Shown here: positions 1 through 9,653 of the stretch, piece by piece
How the letters are laid out: every line of letters begins with the position of its first letter
Numbering within the stretch: position 1 is the first letter of the stretch
Source of the DNA: Zygnema cylindricum
Taxonomy: Eukaryota > Streptophyta > Zygnematophyceae > Zygnematales > Zygnemataceae
Length of the DNA: 25,321 nt
Reading direction: 5' to 3'
Assembly: GCA_037447655.1 (NCBI GenBank)
Contig: JBBHKE010003410.1
Coordinates: forward strand, 194,082-219,402
Translations under genes and position numbers: made by a program
Notes under the pieces: generated by a model
What the model was told of the DNA's origin: nothing
The model's input: only the letters and a program-made list of their open reading frames with translations
Database searches by the model: none

Positions 1-1829
1 TGGCGATACAAGGGAATGTATAATATTACTATATTTCAATGCTATATGTTATACAATAACATATAGTATTATATTATATAAAGTTTAGGGAATTTCTTGT
101 CACATCACAATTCGATTCCGCAGTTTTTAGAACGAAAGTACGATACTCCAATATGGAACTCAAGTAAATACACCGTAGTGTAAAAAAATTATTCGTTTAA
201 ATATATTATAAGTAGTGTTGCGTATCGAGAACCACTTGCCAATATTCGATATGTACCTAATTTTAGGTACACGATACTCGATATATCACTAGCTAAATAT
301 CGTGATATTATACAATATATTGAAGCATGATTTCGTGTTTTTTGTAATTATTCGTAGGTGTTTCTACCCGCATTCTCGTTCCAAATTGTATTTGTTTGGT
401 GTACAGAGTTATTTGTGTAGTTTTTTTTTGTGATTATGCTTGAAAAATATGTTTTCTAAATAACCGACAAATACAACCGCTGTAGCGGTTGGACAGGTAG
501 AAAACTGAAGTTTGTATGAGTTTCAAAGTACTGTGGACCGGATTAGTTTGTCATACAAAAAGTAGAAAACAACGTGTCTGTATCATCGCCTTAAAAAAAA
601 CATAAAGTGGAAAATCGATAAGCATATATGTAATGCTTCCAGGCTGCAAAAACAAACAGTATGCAAAAAAAATGATGCAAAAAAAATGTTGTCAGATTAT
701 CATTTTCATTTGCTGAAACGAGTGTGATTGTTTCGTTTCGAAATTTTAAGTTCACCTAAAAATTATACAATATACTTAATTTTTGGTGGTTACATGTTGC
801 GCCGTCTTGATTAAAGTTCCGTAACAAAATTCACGTCATACGTGGCGTACCATACTATTTATCGTTTTTGATAAAATACCATATTATGTAAAGTATCAAG
901 TTTAAACAATACTATATATCGTAAAATATATCGGGATATAATATGCTTGTACGGAGGCCTCTGACCGGTCCATAATCAATATACCGAATAACGAATGTAT
1001 CACGATCTAAACTTACGCAATACACAACATTAATTATAACTGTACAGAAACAACCAAAAACTATTAATTATATTTTGGGTTGAAGGGCCTAACGACAACA
1101 AAACATTGATGCTAATTTATAAGTCTAACATTAATTTGGATACACATTTCCATAGCTAATTTGACATGACAAAGCACACCCCAAAGATAAACAAGCAAGA
1201 AGGACTTGCGCAAAAATGTTGTTAGAAGACATTCTACGGGACTGTAAAGTTCCATTAATAATAAACATGGGGTAATATAAAGATTGGCGTAAAAAACGGT
1301 TACATGCATTTTCTTTTAAAAATCTCCTCGCATATGTACAAATTTAAGTAATGCAAAATCTTTCCGTATATAGAAAATCCTTCATGGTTTCGATACGTGT
1401 AATTCTATTTTTAAATTCATTTTTTATTTTTTTTGGGTTCTATTGCTCCGAACTTTTGACGATCACGTTATTGGTCGCGTTAATTTCGGAACAAAATTGA
1501 GTTTAATTTAATATCCCGACAGCGCTTAACGGCGGAACCGAAAGGCTGAACTGGGTTCAGTCATGCAAAATCTCACGGCAACAATGGGAATTGAGCTCAT
1601 AGAATTGTAGCCCTAGATTATAACTTGTAATCTATAACTTATAAGGTGAATTATAGCATGTAACACTGTAAACTTGCATCCGTACGGTAGCCTGTAACAG
1701 TTGAACAGTATTGTAACTTGTGACTTGTACGAAAACCCGCACCTTGTACAGTACGGCAAATAACCTCCGGTGAGACCTACAAATGCTTTTGAATTTTGAA
1801 CCACTGTGGAAAAAATGTCAAAGCAAGAG
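1..1829. repeat. Repeat A, copy 1 (long direct repeat)
   Basis: This stretch is a direct repeat of 14589-16407 at an offset of about 14.59 kb. By eye the first 384 bases are identical. After that, substitutions and small indels accumulate at several percent, for example an extra atgcaaaaaaa-type unit near 661-685 and a 13-base gap near 946. The match ends around 1829, where this copy runs into unrelated sequence. The left end is cut by the window edge, so the true repeat may be longer. Both copies hold the same hAT-like element, so that insertion came before the duplication. The part from 1600 to 1740 is rich in TGTAACT-like words. No convincing coding region is seen. Confidence 0.95.
213..1032. 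mobile_element. hAT-like non-autonomous element (MITE), copy 1
   Basis: The element begins TAGTGTTGCGTATCGAG and ends with the near-inverse CGCAATACACAACATTA, giving imperfect terminal inverted repeats. It is flanked by an 8-bp target duplication, attataag at 205-212 and attataac at 1033-1040 (one substitution). Eight-bp duplications and TAG(N)GTTG-like termini are typical of the hAT superfamily. At 820 bp with no long open frame it cannot encode a transposase. The subterminal regions are dense in ATATCG/CGATAT words, possible transposase-binding sites (inference). Confidence 0.82.
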
Positions 1830-2032
1830 TATAAAAAGTGAAACAACCTTCTATCTTATGATGATTTCGTACGCAAGTACATGGTACGCAAGTGAAGATT
1901 TGATGTAAACTTTGTCGGTGCTAAAAATCTTAAGGATATTCATTATCGGATCATCGCTTACATGGTGCCAGGCAATTTAGAACACGTGGTTTATAGACTC
2001 TACGTGATCGAACATCGACTCGATTATCGTTG
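1830..2032. other. Unassigned spacer between repeats A and B
   Basis: AT-rich sequence with no open frame, RNA gene or repeat that I recognise. Confidence 0.4.
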
Positions 2033-2306
2033 CCCGTAGAGTTGGTCGTACGATTACAGAATCGACTGATAGAACTTGACCCTTAAAGGTAGACGGCGCA
2101 ACATGTAACGTGTAACTGTAGAAAAAGTAGTATCTTATAAAATTAGTACGTATTAAAGTACAAAACTTCAAATTTTCAAACGAAAAACTCACACTATTTA
2201 GTGAAACGATAATTTGACAAATAAAAAAATGCAGACTGTTCGTTTTTGCTAGGAAAACTTACCAATCAGCCAGGAATACTGACCAATCTGCAGACACAAA
2301 GCGTAA
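2033..2306. repeat. Repeat B, copy 1, left part (interrupted by element F)
   Basis: Matches 13363-13635 with scattered substitutions. The match stops at the insertion point of copia element F and resumes on its far side at 12803-12863, so this copy was split by the insertion. The last five bases, cgtaa (2302-2306), are the left target-site duplication of F. Confidence 0.9.
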
Positions 2307-2730
2307 TGTTGAAAAGAAGTAATTAATATTCACTTTTTAATTTTGACTATGTGAAGAGAGAGAGAGAGTCACCATGGCTCTCGCCATAGTCAGAAAGAAA
2401 CAGGCAGATAGGCAGACATATTAATAGATAGCCAAATTGTTGCCCTAGACCTGATTTGAACCTAGGTCTACAAGTTTCTATATAGACGTACGCCATAACA
2501 TTATGGCGATAACAAAACCATACACGTATTTAGTTCGCTGTGTATTTAAAGTGTTACGCAAAACGTCACTTTCATTAAATCAGACCAAAATTGACAAAAC
2601 GACATCTATAGTGAAACGGCGCTCGCGGACTCGAATCTAATCGTGTAAAATAAATGATCGGTCGGACGTCGTCGCCCCCGCCAAACCCGAATGAATCTTT
2701 GGCGGCTATCAAACATAGCAGCGCGCTGTG

Positions 2731-2738
2731 CCACGTGG
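2731..2738. promoter_or_regulatory. G-box-like palindrome in F 5' LTR
   Basis: CCACGTGG, conserved at 8057-8064 in the 3' LTR. In plants this core is bound by bZIP and bHLH factors. It lies about 240 bp upstream of the TATA-like element. A regulatory role in this organism is inference. Confidence 0.5.
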
Positions 2739-2970
2739 CGCCACATCATTGGACGTTGGGTTGATGGGAGGAGAAATGATGGCTCCCATATTGACAAGTG
2801 TCAATCAGAAGGCCATGTTGTACAATGGCCGTACAAGAAGTACAATCGGCCACTGTACCTTATTGTACTCTACACCCGTTTGATTGGCCGAAGGTAGAGT
2901 AGTAAGTAGTTGTGGGTAGGAGTTAAGGGACTTAGCGTGTTTGAGGCGCCTCTCTCTAGGTGACGTTTTG

Positions 2971-2980
2971 TATTTATAGG
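2971..2980 (+). promoter_or_regulatory. TATA-like box of F 5' LTR
   Basis: TATTTATAGG, repeated at 8298-8307 in the 3' LTR. Element R has the related TATTTATAAGGG in its own LTR. It probably sets the LTR transcription start a few tens of bases downstream. Confidence 0.55.
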
Positions 2981-3182
2981 CCATCTTTGGCCTGCCATAA
3001 CTTACTGCTCAAGGGAGCAAATTCAGGGATTCTTTTTGCGTTTGACTCACTGGAGTCTTTTCCTCACACGGGTGAGGGTGGTCAGAATATTTGTGGGCCT
3101 GGGGGACACTTATTCAGTGGGAAAGTGAAAGGGTCAAATATTATCCTAAAGGCTTTACATAGGCTGCTCATTTTGTGGGTTA

Positions 3183-4171
3183 ATGGAAACCATAGAATTT
3201 CAGGTTATGGGCCCACCCTCTAGGGTGCCCATATTTAATAGATCAGACTTTCTTTATTCGGAAATGATGATGGAGGGAGAAATTTTTGAGAAGCACCTAT
3301 GGGGCATATTGTCCGGGCAAATTCGATGCCCACTTCCACTTGGGTTTGGAGGAACACGTTTTTCTAGCACCTCCGCCACAACAGCTGTTAAAACATCAGC
3401 CACCATCACGAACAATGACGAGGAAGGGGAGGAAAAAATCATGGAAGGAGGAAAGGGAGGAGTTGCTTCTCGAGGGACTCCATTGTAAAGGACGATACCG
3501 GCGACCGCACCACCAGCAATAGTGACAAGGAGTCAGACCGAACGGTTAGAATATGAAAATTGGAATTATAAAGACAAGGTGGCTAAGCTCTTAATTCTCA
3601 AAAGTGTAGTGAAAGATATTGCAATTCCCCTTATACATGTTAGGTCTTCCTCTCAGATTTGGGTATCTCTAGTAAACAAATATAAGAGTGGGTCATTCCA
3701 GCAGCAACAGCTGACAGAAAATAAGATTCCAGCTTATACTTACAAGGGAGGAAGTATGAATGATTATTGCAATGACTTAGGAACATTATTTGGAGAACTA
3801 GAGAGCGTAGGTAACTCATGGTCTGAGAGACAAAGAGTAAATACAGTGATAATAAAACTACCTGAAGAGTATGAAAATATCATTAATCGGTTGCAGGATC
3901 TTGGTAATAGCAATTGGAATTGGGATGATACAGTTGGGATGAATTTAGTGAAAGAGAGTACCATAAAACTTAGGAGAGGAAGTCTGAGTGTTCAAGCATT
4001 GGCTGCAAGATCTGCTTGGGAGAAGCGTGATGAGGAAAAGGGAAAGGATCCCTATCGAAACTTTGGAGGAAAAAGACAAAGAGCTGGCAGATTTGATCGA
4101 CAAGGGAGAAAAGCTCCTCGAGGTGGATTATGTCACTTTTGAAGAAACCGGGACACAATATAGCGGATTGT
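3183..4171 (+). pseudogene. gag: Element F gag (capsid/nucleocapsid), degenerate
   Basis: The frame runs from an ATG inside the LTR end (3183), or from the ATG in the primer site (3207), through a copia-type Gag. An N-terminal segment includes EKHLWGILSGQ (3288 onward). After a basic and acidic low-complexity linker comes the UBN2/copia-type Gag core with SSSQIWVSLVNKY, YKGGSMNDYC and KLPEEYENIINRLQ. A CCHC zinc knuckle spans 4131-4171. One in-frame TAA (3486-3488) breaks the linker, and a 1-nt deletion inside the knuckle (near 4140) makes a TGA. Downstream coding resumes in another frame. The equivalent gag of R (minus strand) has an intact knuckle. In copia elements Gag assembles the virus-like particle and packages RNA. 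Confidence 0.88.
3203..3217 (+). promoter_or_regulatory. Element F primer-binding site (half initiator tRNA-Met)
   Basis: GGTTATGGGCCCACC directly abuts the LTR end. It is the exact complement of GGTGGGCCCATAACC, the anticodon stem-loop region of eukaryotic initiator tRNA-Met as I recall it, not of a tRNA 3' CCA end. Drosophila copia and yeast Ty5 are known to prime from such a tRNA half. The same 15 nt occur at the same place in element R. Confidence 0.85.
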
Positions 4172-4740
4172 TTCAAGCTTGCAGATATCCGACTGAAAGA
4201 TGGACAAGGTTTCTTAAAAGACGGAGGAAAGAAAAAGGCTTTTTTGACTCAAGTTCATGACGAGGAAAAAGATGACGTAACCGAACTTGAAGACGACCTT
4301 GAAGGGCTTGTTCTTAAACAAAAAACCACTGAGAAGCATGCAGACATTCTACGAAGACAAAAGTGTGCTTTCGGAGGTATGAGGGATCCACTTGAGGATG
4401 GATGGATCATAGACTCAAGGGCCTCAATGCATATGTGCTAGCATAAGAGGTGGTTTACTAAATTAAGAAAAATTCCAACAATTGATAAGAGAATATAGAT
4501 GGTAGAGTAGAAACCGCAAGTCTTGTTCGATCGGTTGATTTAAAAGTTATAGTTGATAGAAAGGCTTCAATTGAAACACTCTCATATGTTTTTTATATTC
4601 CACAGCTTAGCAAGAGTATAGTCTCTACAACTGTTATAGGTGAAAAAGAGTTCCAAACTGGAACTAATAAAGGCATATTCACAGCTAGATTTGATAATGA
4701 GGTTTATTTCATAGCGGAAAAGGGTAGTCAAGGAATGTTC
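4172..4740 (+). pseudogene. Element F protease region, degenerate
   Basis: After the knuckle the frame stays open to 4441 and reaches WIIDS-R-AS at about 4403-4426. This is the copia aspartic protease active site, normally D-S/T-G-A. The glycine is replaced by arginine (AGG, consistent with one G-to-A change), which should abolish catalysis. A TAG follows at 4439-4441 and more stops at 4496-4510. A later stretch with SYVFYIPQLSKSIVS is the usual end of the protease domain and shows the region is colinear with family members. Confidence 0.8.
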
Positions 4741-5560
4741 AAAATTGTACTTTGCAATGAAAAAGGGTGTTCTCTACTCGTGTGGAAGTGATATGATGCT
4801 TTGGCACAAGAGGTTGTGGCATGTGAATTTAGATAGATTAAAGAAAATGAAGAAAAATGGAATGGTGGAGGAATTTAGTTTGGAGATGATGAGACCTCAG
4901 ATGATTGTAGCTGATGTGCCCAAGGGAAGATTCATAGACTTCCATTTACAAAGGCATCCATATTTAGAAGAGAGAAAATATTAGATCTAGTTCACACTGA
5001 TGTTTGGGGACCAGCTAGGTATGCTTCACATTGGGGGAAATGATGGATGCTAACCATTACAGATGATTGGTCTACATACACTAAGGTATGTTTTCTTATA
5101 CATAAGTCAGAGGTACTAAAATGTTTCAAAGAATACAAAGTATGGAGTGAAAAATACGTGAAACCTCAATAAAAGAGATAAGAATTAATAATAGGAAAGA
5201 GTACACCTCAAAGGAATTTGAAGAATTTTTTAAAGAAGAAGGAATCCATTATGAGAAAACTGTTCTTTATAATCCGGAACAAAATGGAGTAGCAAAAAGA
5301 GTAAATAGAACATTAAGAGATATGTCCAGATGTATGCTAACTGATAAAAGAATAGGATTGTAGTTTTGGGCTGAGTTTATGAACTAAGTTAACTTCATCA
5401 AAAATAGAGTGCTAACTTCGGCAAATAAGGAGGAAACTCCATATGAAACGTGGACGGGAAGAAAACCAGATTTGGCTAGTTTGAGAGTGTTCGGAAGTCA
5501 AGTCTACAGTTTGGATTCCGATAAGACTTAATAGATATAAAAGGGAAGAGGGGAACTAGG
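4741..5560 (+). pseudogene. Element F integrase (GAG-pre-integrase plus DDE core), degenerate
   Basis: LWHKRLWHVNLDRLKKM near 4800-4850 is the GAG-pre-integrase motif. The DDE core follows in another frame: HTDVWGP carries the first Asp (4999-5001) and ITDDW the second (5062-5064). NGVAKRVNRTL occupies the position of the conserved N-G-V-A-E-R, so the catalytic Glu is Lys (AAA, 5295-5297). TVLYNPEQ precedes it as expected. Several stops and at least two frame changes interrupt the domain. The RVFGSQVY and YLVGYDE stretches after 5480 mark the C-terminal part. Family role: insertion of the cDNA into the genome. Confidence 0.88.
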
Positions 5561-6165
5561 ATATCTCGTAGGATATGATGAGACTACAAAAGGATATCGA
5601 GTGTATGACTTGAAAAAGAGAGATGTCATTTTGGTAAAACACATAGTGGTGATGAATGAAGTAAAGTCTATTGATCCATTCAAATATAACAAAGAAGTCA
5701 AAACTAGATTTGAATCGGGTTAGAGTTCTGACTTTGACTTGGGAAAAGAAGAGAAGGAGGACGGGGAGAAGGAAAAATCTACAGATGTGCCAAATGAGAA
5801 GGACAAAAAGTCAACATCCGAGGTAACACCACAATACGAAGTGGAAACCGACGAGGAACTTGATCAAACACCGGAATTCGAAGATAGGGGAGATAAAAAT
5901 CTTCATGAACGAAACCAGAGGATGCCTTCTATATCGGCATCAGATTTTGAAGGAGGAAAAAGAAGTAGTAAACGGCTTCAAGAAAGACATGTAAATAAAA
6001 AACTCACAAAGATGTCTCACCCAGAAGAACCTCAGACATACTTAGAGGCCATAAATACCCTAGAAACCAACCGGTGGATCACTGTCATCAATGAAGAAAT
6101 GGCCTATATCATGGAAGCCAATACATGGGAGTTTGTAGATTGTCCACCGGACAGAAAAACCGATT
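5561..6165 (+). pseudogene. Element F integrase C-terminus and acidic linker
   Basis: A frame open from 5739 to 6173 encodes a highly charged Glu/Lys-rich linker, then PEEPQTYLEAI and RWITVINEEM. These match the segment that leads into copia reverse transcriptase. A TAG at about 5720 separates it from the integrase part, and a frame change at 6165-6173 separates it from the RT. Confidence 0.75.
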
Positions 6166-7455
6166 GGATGTAAGTGGGTTTTTAAGCTTAAACTAAACCC
6201 AGATAATACCATTGAAAGATATAAAGTTAGGTTGGTTGCTAAAGGTTATACTCAGAAAGTAGGAATAGACTATGAAGAAACCTTTGCACTCGTAGTTAGA
6301 TTCCCTTTTGTCAGAATCCTCTTAAGTGTAGCCGCAGCACATGATATAGAAATACACTAGATGGATATTAAGACCGCCTTCTTACTCGCACAGTTGGAAG
6401 AAGAAATCTACAAGAGGCAGCCGGAAGGATTCGTGGAAAATGGAGAAAAAAACAATGTGTGCAAACTGATAAAATCACTTTATGGCCTTAAGCAAGCCCC
6501 TCGGCAATGGAACATAAAATTAAACGAATTTCTGACAAGTTTGGGATACATTAGAATAAGTTCAGGTCACTCCTTATATATATTTGAGGATGAAAATGGA
6601 GTGATATTTATTGCTATTTATGTTGATGATTTGTTAGTTCTAAGGAAGTCCTTAGATAAAATTAACAAACTCAAACATGATCTGAAAAGTCGGTTTGTCA
6701 TGGAAGATATCGGCGAAGCAAAATACATTTTGGGGATTCAAATGGAGAGGGATAGAAGGAATAGAATTATAAGACTCACTCAAAAAGAAGTTATCGGTAA
6801 TATGCTAGAAAAGTTTCAAATGGAGAAAGCAAATGGGTGTACCACTCCCATGGATCTAAATAAAGTATCGGAGGGGAGTGAAGAGGGAGGGATATTGATT
6901 TTGAATGATAAGATGAATGAGGAAGAAAATAGGTTTATGAAAGGAATTCCTTAGAGGCAAATTGTAGGCATTTTAATTTACTTTATGAATTGTACACGTC
7001 CGGACATAGCAACGGCTGTAGGCGTTCTCAGTAGAAGTCTAAATGAACCTAGGAAAAGAGACTGGGAAGCAGTCAAAAGAGTGATGAGATATTTGGTGAG
7101 AACAAAGGAATTATGGTTGTATTTGGGAGGGGAGCACACTCACATCACCACTTCGAGTGATGCCAGTTATGGGGATGTGCTTTTGAGACGATGTACAACT
7201 GGATATGTGTTGCAAATTGGATCTGGTGCATGCTGTTGGAGTAGCAAACAGCAGAAAGTAGTTGCTCAGTCCACTATAGAGGTTGAATACATGGCTTCAT
7301 GTGCTACCACAAAAGAATTAATGTGGGTAAAATCTCTACTCGAAGAACTTGGGTTTATGAAATGTGGGACTCAGAATGTCTTTTGTGATAGTCAGTTGCT
7401 ATCTCTATCGCAGCTAATCGAAAACACCATTACAAAACTAAACATATGGATATAA
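6166..7455 (+). pseudogene. Element F reverse transcriptase and RNase H
   Basis: One frame runs from KWVFKLK (6172) to the stop at 7453-7455 with only two internal TAGs (6358-6360 and 6952-6954). It holds RLVAKGYTQ, then MDIKTAFL with the first catalytic Asp just after the first TAG, LYGLKQAPRQW, and YVDDLLV at 6619-6639 with both catalytic Asps intact. DIGEAKYILGI closes the palm. The RNase H domain shows TSSDASYGD, STIEVEYMA and VFCDSQ, so its Asp/Glu/Asp residues are all present. It is the best-preserved part of F. A 1-nt shift near 7440 moves the tail, with KHMDIRLSFVREKV, to another frame up to about 7566. Confidence 0.93.
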
Positions 7456-7566
7456 GACTAAGCTTTGTCAGAGAGAAGGTTGAGAATTAAATAATTAAAC
7501 AGGTTCATAAAAGTGATAAAGAGATGATTGCATACATGATGATAAAACTGGTACCTTCTCCTAAGT

Positions 7567-7626
7567 GAAAATTCTGCAGAGAAAATTGTGGACTTAAATA
7601 AAAAGTTGACTAAGAATTACGAAGAG
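7567..7626 (+). other. Element F 3' untranslated tail
   Basis: Short AT-rich region between the end of RNase H homology and the 3' LTR. A polypurine tract should lie just before the LTR, but only GAAGAG is seen, so it is weak or decayed. Confidence 0.5.
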
Positions 7627-8387
7627 TGTTGAAAAGAAGTAATTAATATTCAATCCTTAATTTAGACTCTAGAGTGAAGAGAGAGAGAGAGAGTCACCAT
7701 GGCCACCGCTATAGTCAAAAATAAATAGGCAGCCAGAGAAACAGATTGATAGATTGCCAAAATTTTGCCCTATGCTTGATTTGAACCTAGGTCTCAAAAT
7801 TCCTACATAGACATACACCTTAACCATTACGGCGTTAACGAAATCATACGCGCATTCAGTTTGCTATGTATTTAAAGTGTGACGCAAAACGTCACGTTCA
7901 TTAAATCGGACTAAAATTGACGAAGCAGCATCTATCGTCAAACGACGCTCGCGGACGCAAACCTAACTGTGTAAAATACATGAGCGGTCGGACGTCTTTG
8001 CCCCCGCCAAACCTGAAAGAAACTTTGGCGGATTTCAAACATAGCGGCGCGCTGTGCCACGTGGCGCCACATCATCGGACGTCGGAAAGGATGGGAGGAG
8101 GAAGAATGGCTCCCATGTTGACAAGTGTCAACCAGAAGGCCATGTTGTACAATGTCCGTACAAGAAGTACAATCGGCCACAGTAACTTATTGTACTATAC
8201 ACCCTTTTGATTGGCCGAGAGTAGAGTAATAAGTAGTTGTGAGTAGTAGTTAAGGGACTTAGCGTGTTTGAGGCGCCTCTCTCCAGGTGACCTTTTCTAT
8301 TTATAGGCCATCTTTAGCCAGCCATGACTTACTGCTCAGGGGAGCAAATTAAGTGATTCTTTTTGCGTTTGATTCACGAGAGTCTTG
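7627..8387 (+). repeat. Element F 3' LTR, left part
   Basis: Matches 2307-3066 of the 5' LTR, including the G-box (8057-8064) and TATA-like box (8298-8307). It stops at TCTTG (8383-8387), the left target duplication of element R, and resumes at 12655. Confidence 0.93.
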
Positions 8388-9561
8388 TGAAACTCTGTGT
8401 GCTCCATTGCCCACAGAAATCGCAGATCCAAAAGAAGCTTATCTAGATAGTGGCGACTCCAAGTTCATATAAACCCAAATGACTGACCCCTTGACAATCC
8501 TAAACCCTTTATAGTTTCACCCTTGTGAAATAAGACTTTATGTGTGCTCAGTTCCACCACAGAATGTAAAGTTAGAATATGAGTTTTGGACACATTCACC
8601 CACTTTGACTTTCCCTTTTAAATGCAGCCACCGTGGCAGGCAAAAAATCTGACCGACTACACCCATGTGTAGCATGGACTCCCCTGAGTCGGTAGCAAAA
8701 AGAATCACCTAAAATGGTCAAGTAAATTTATAGATATGAATGGTCAAAGATGACCCTTTTGTACAGGAGCTTTCTCGGAGGGAGGCTACTACCTACTAAA
8801 TTTTCTAAGTCCTATCTCTCTTTAAAACTCTATCTATTGATGTACGGCACCAATCAAATTACTGTGTCGTACAGAAAAGTACATGTGCCGGTGTACTTTC
8901 TATACGGCCATCGTACGACATGGCCAAAATGTCGACACGTGTCATATCGGGATTTGTTCCCGTAATCTCCGGAGTTGCCGCAATCCAACATTGTCGCGCC
9001 ACGTGTCACATGACGTGGCGATGACAATAAAACGCCAAAAGTACATATTCCGTGATCGCGGCGCTTATCGTGGCCATCCGATCAAAACCGGATACAACTA
9101 TAGTCGTTGAAAATATACGCGCGGTATTTTTTTCGTGTTCGAAACAAATGCGTGGTATCCGTTTTATATAGTACATTAAAATCGTACAAAAAATGTATCT
9201 TTGCATTACGTATCTATATCCCGTTAAATGAACTAGTCAACGTGTAATATAATAAATATTTTTCAAACCTCGTATATCCTATCATTAGTCCTAGACCTAT
9301 AGGTTAAGGCTACCGGCTAATTTGTCGGACGGCACGTACTTGGATCAAATCCCGGGTCCGTCAAATATTTTAGGTAACTCTATCGAGATTTGCCTTCCTG
9401 TCCTCTTTGGATAGCCTAGGCGGCCATGGATCTAACTCCTTCTCAAGTCTTCAGTGACTGCGGCAAGTGTGGGGACCTGAGTGAAGAGTTAGAGGCAAGC
9501 TGTCATTGTTTTGGCTTTTATTTTACAATCTCTAGACCTATAAAATACATAAATTTCAACA
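8388..9561 (-). repeat. Element R 3' LTR
   Basis: Direct copy of 11477-12649. On the minus strand it starts TGTTGAAATTT and ends GAGTTTCA. It contains the perfect palindrome GACACGTGTC (8934-8943) and an inverted repeat CGCCACGT...ACGTGGCG (8997-9020). Its terminal bases and a core of about 80 bp (8873-8951) resemble the LTR of F. Confidence 0.93.
8997..9020. promoter_or_regulatory. G-box / TGACGT inverted repeat in R LTR
   Basis: CGCCACGT and ACGTGGCG are perfect inverted arms around an 8-nt spacer, and the right half includes TGACGT. The other LTR copy (12086-12109) has one change in the outer base. Such motifs bind bZIP factors in plants; function here is inferred. Confidence 0.45.
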
Positions 9562-9569
9562 CTCCCCTT
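9562..9569 (-). promoter_or_regulatory. Element R polypurine tract
   Basis: On the minus strand AAGGGGAG directly precedes the 3' LTR start TGTTG. This is the expected position and composition for the plus-strand primer of an LTR retrotransposon. Confidence 0.8.
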
Positions 9570-9653
9570 ATTATCTAGTCTACTTTACGTTAACTCCCTT
9601 CAAAAACAACTAAATGTACAAAAACAACAAATACATTTATATATATTTTCCTT

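Larger units (their letters stand above)
2307..3202 (+). repeat. Element F 5' LTR
   Basis: 896 bp running from TGTTGAAAAG to ATTTCA, matching the split 3' LTR (7627-8387 plus 12655-12797). It contains a short GA run near 2357-2369, a perfect G-box CCACGTGG at 2731-2738 and a TATA-like TATTTATAGG at 2971-2980. The last 20 bp carry an ATG (3183) in frame with gag. The terminal position is supported by the target duplication and the primer site that follows. Confidence 0.93.

Noticed and set aside
4439-6954. Many TAG stops in element F suggested a reassigned TAG codon.
   Set aside because: TAA and TGA stops and clear frameshifts also occur, and the host helicase exons need no reassignment. Ordinary decay explains it.
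8388-9561. The left R repeat looked like LTR plus leader plus start of another gag, suggesting a tandem element.
   Set aside because: The target duplication TCTTG and the primer site at 11462-11476 show that the ATG-containing block is simply the LTR end.
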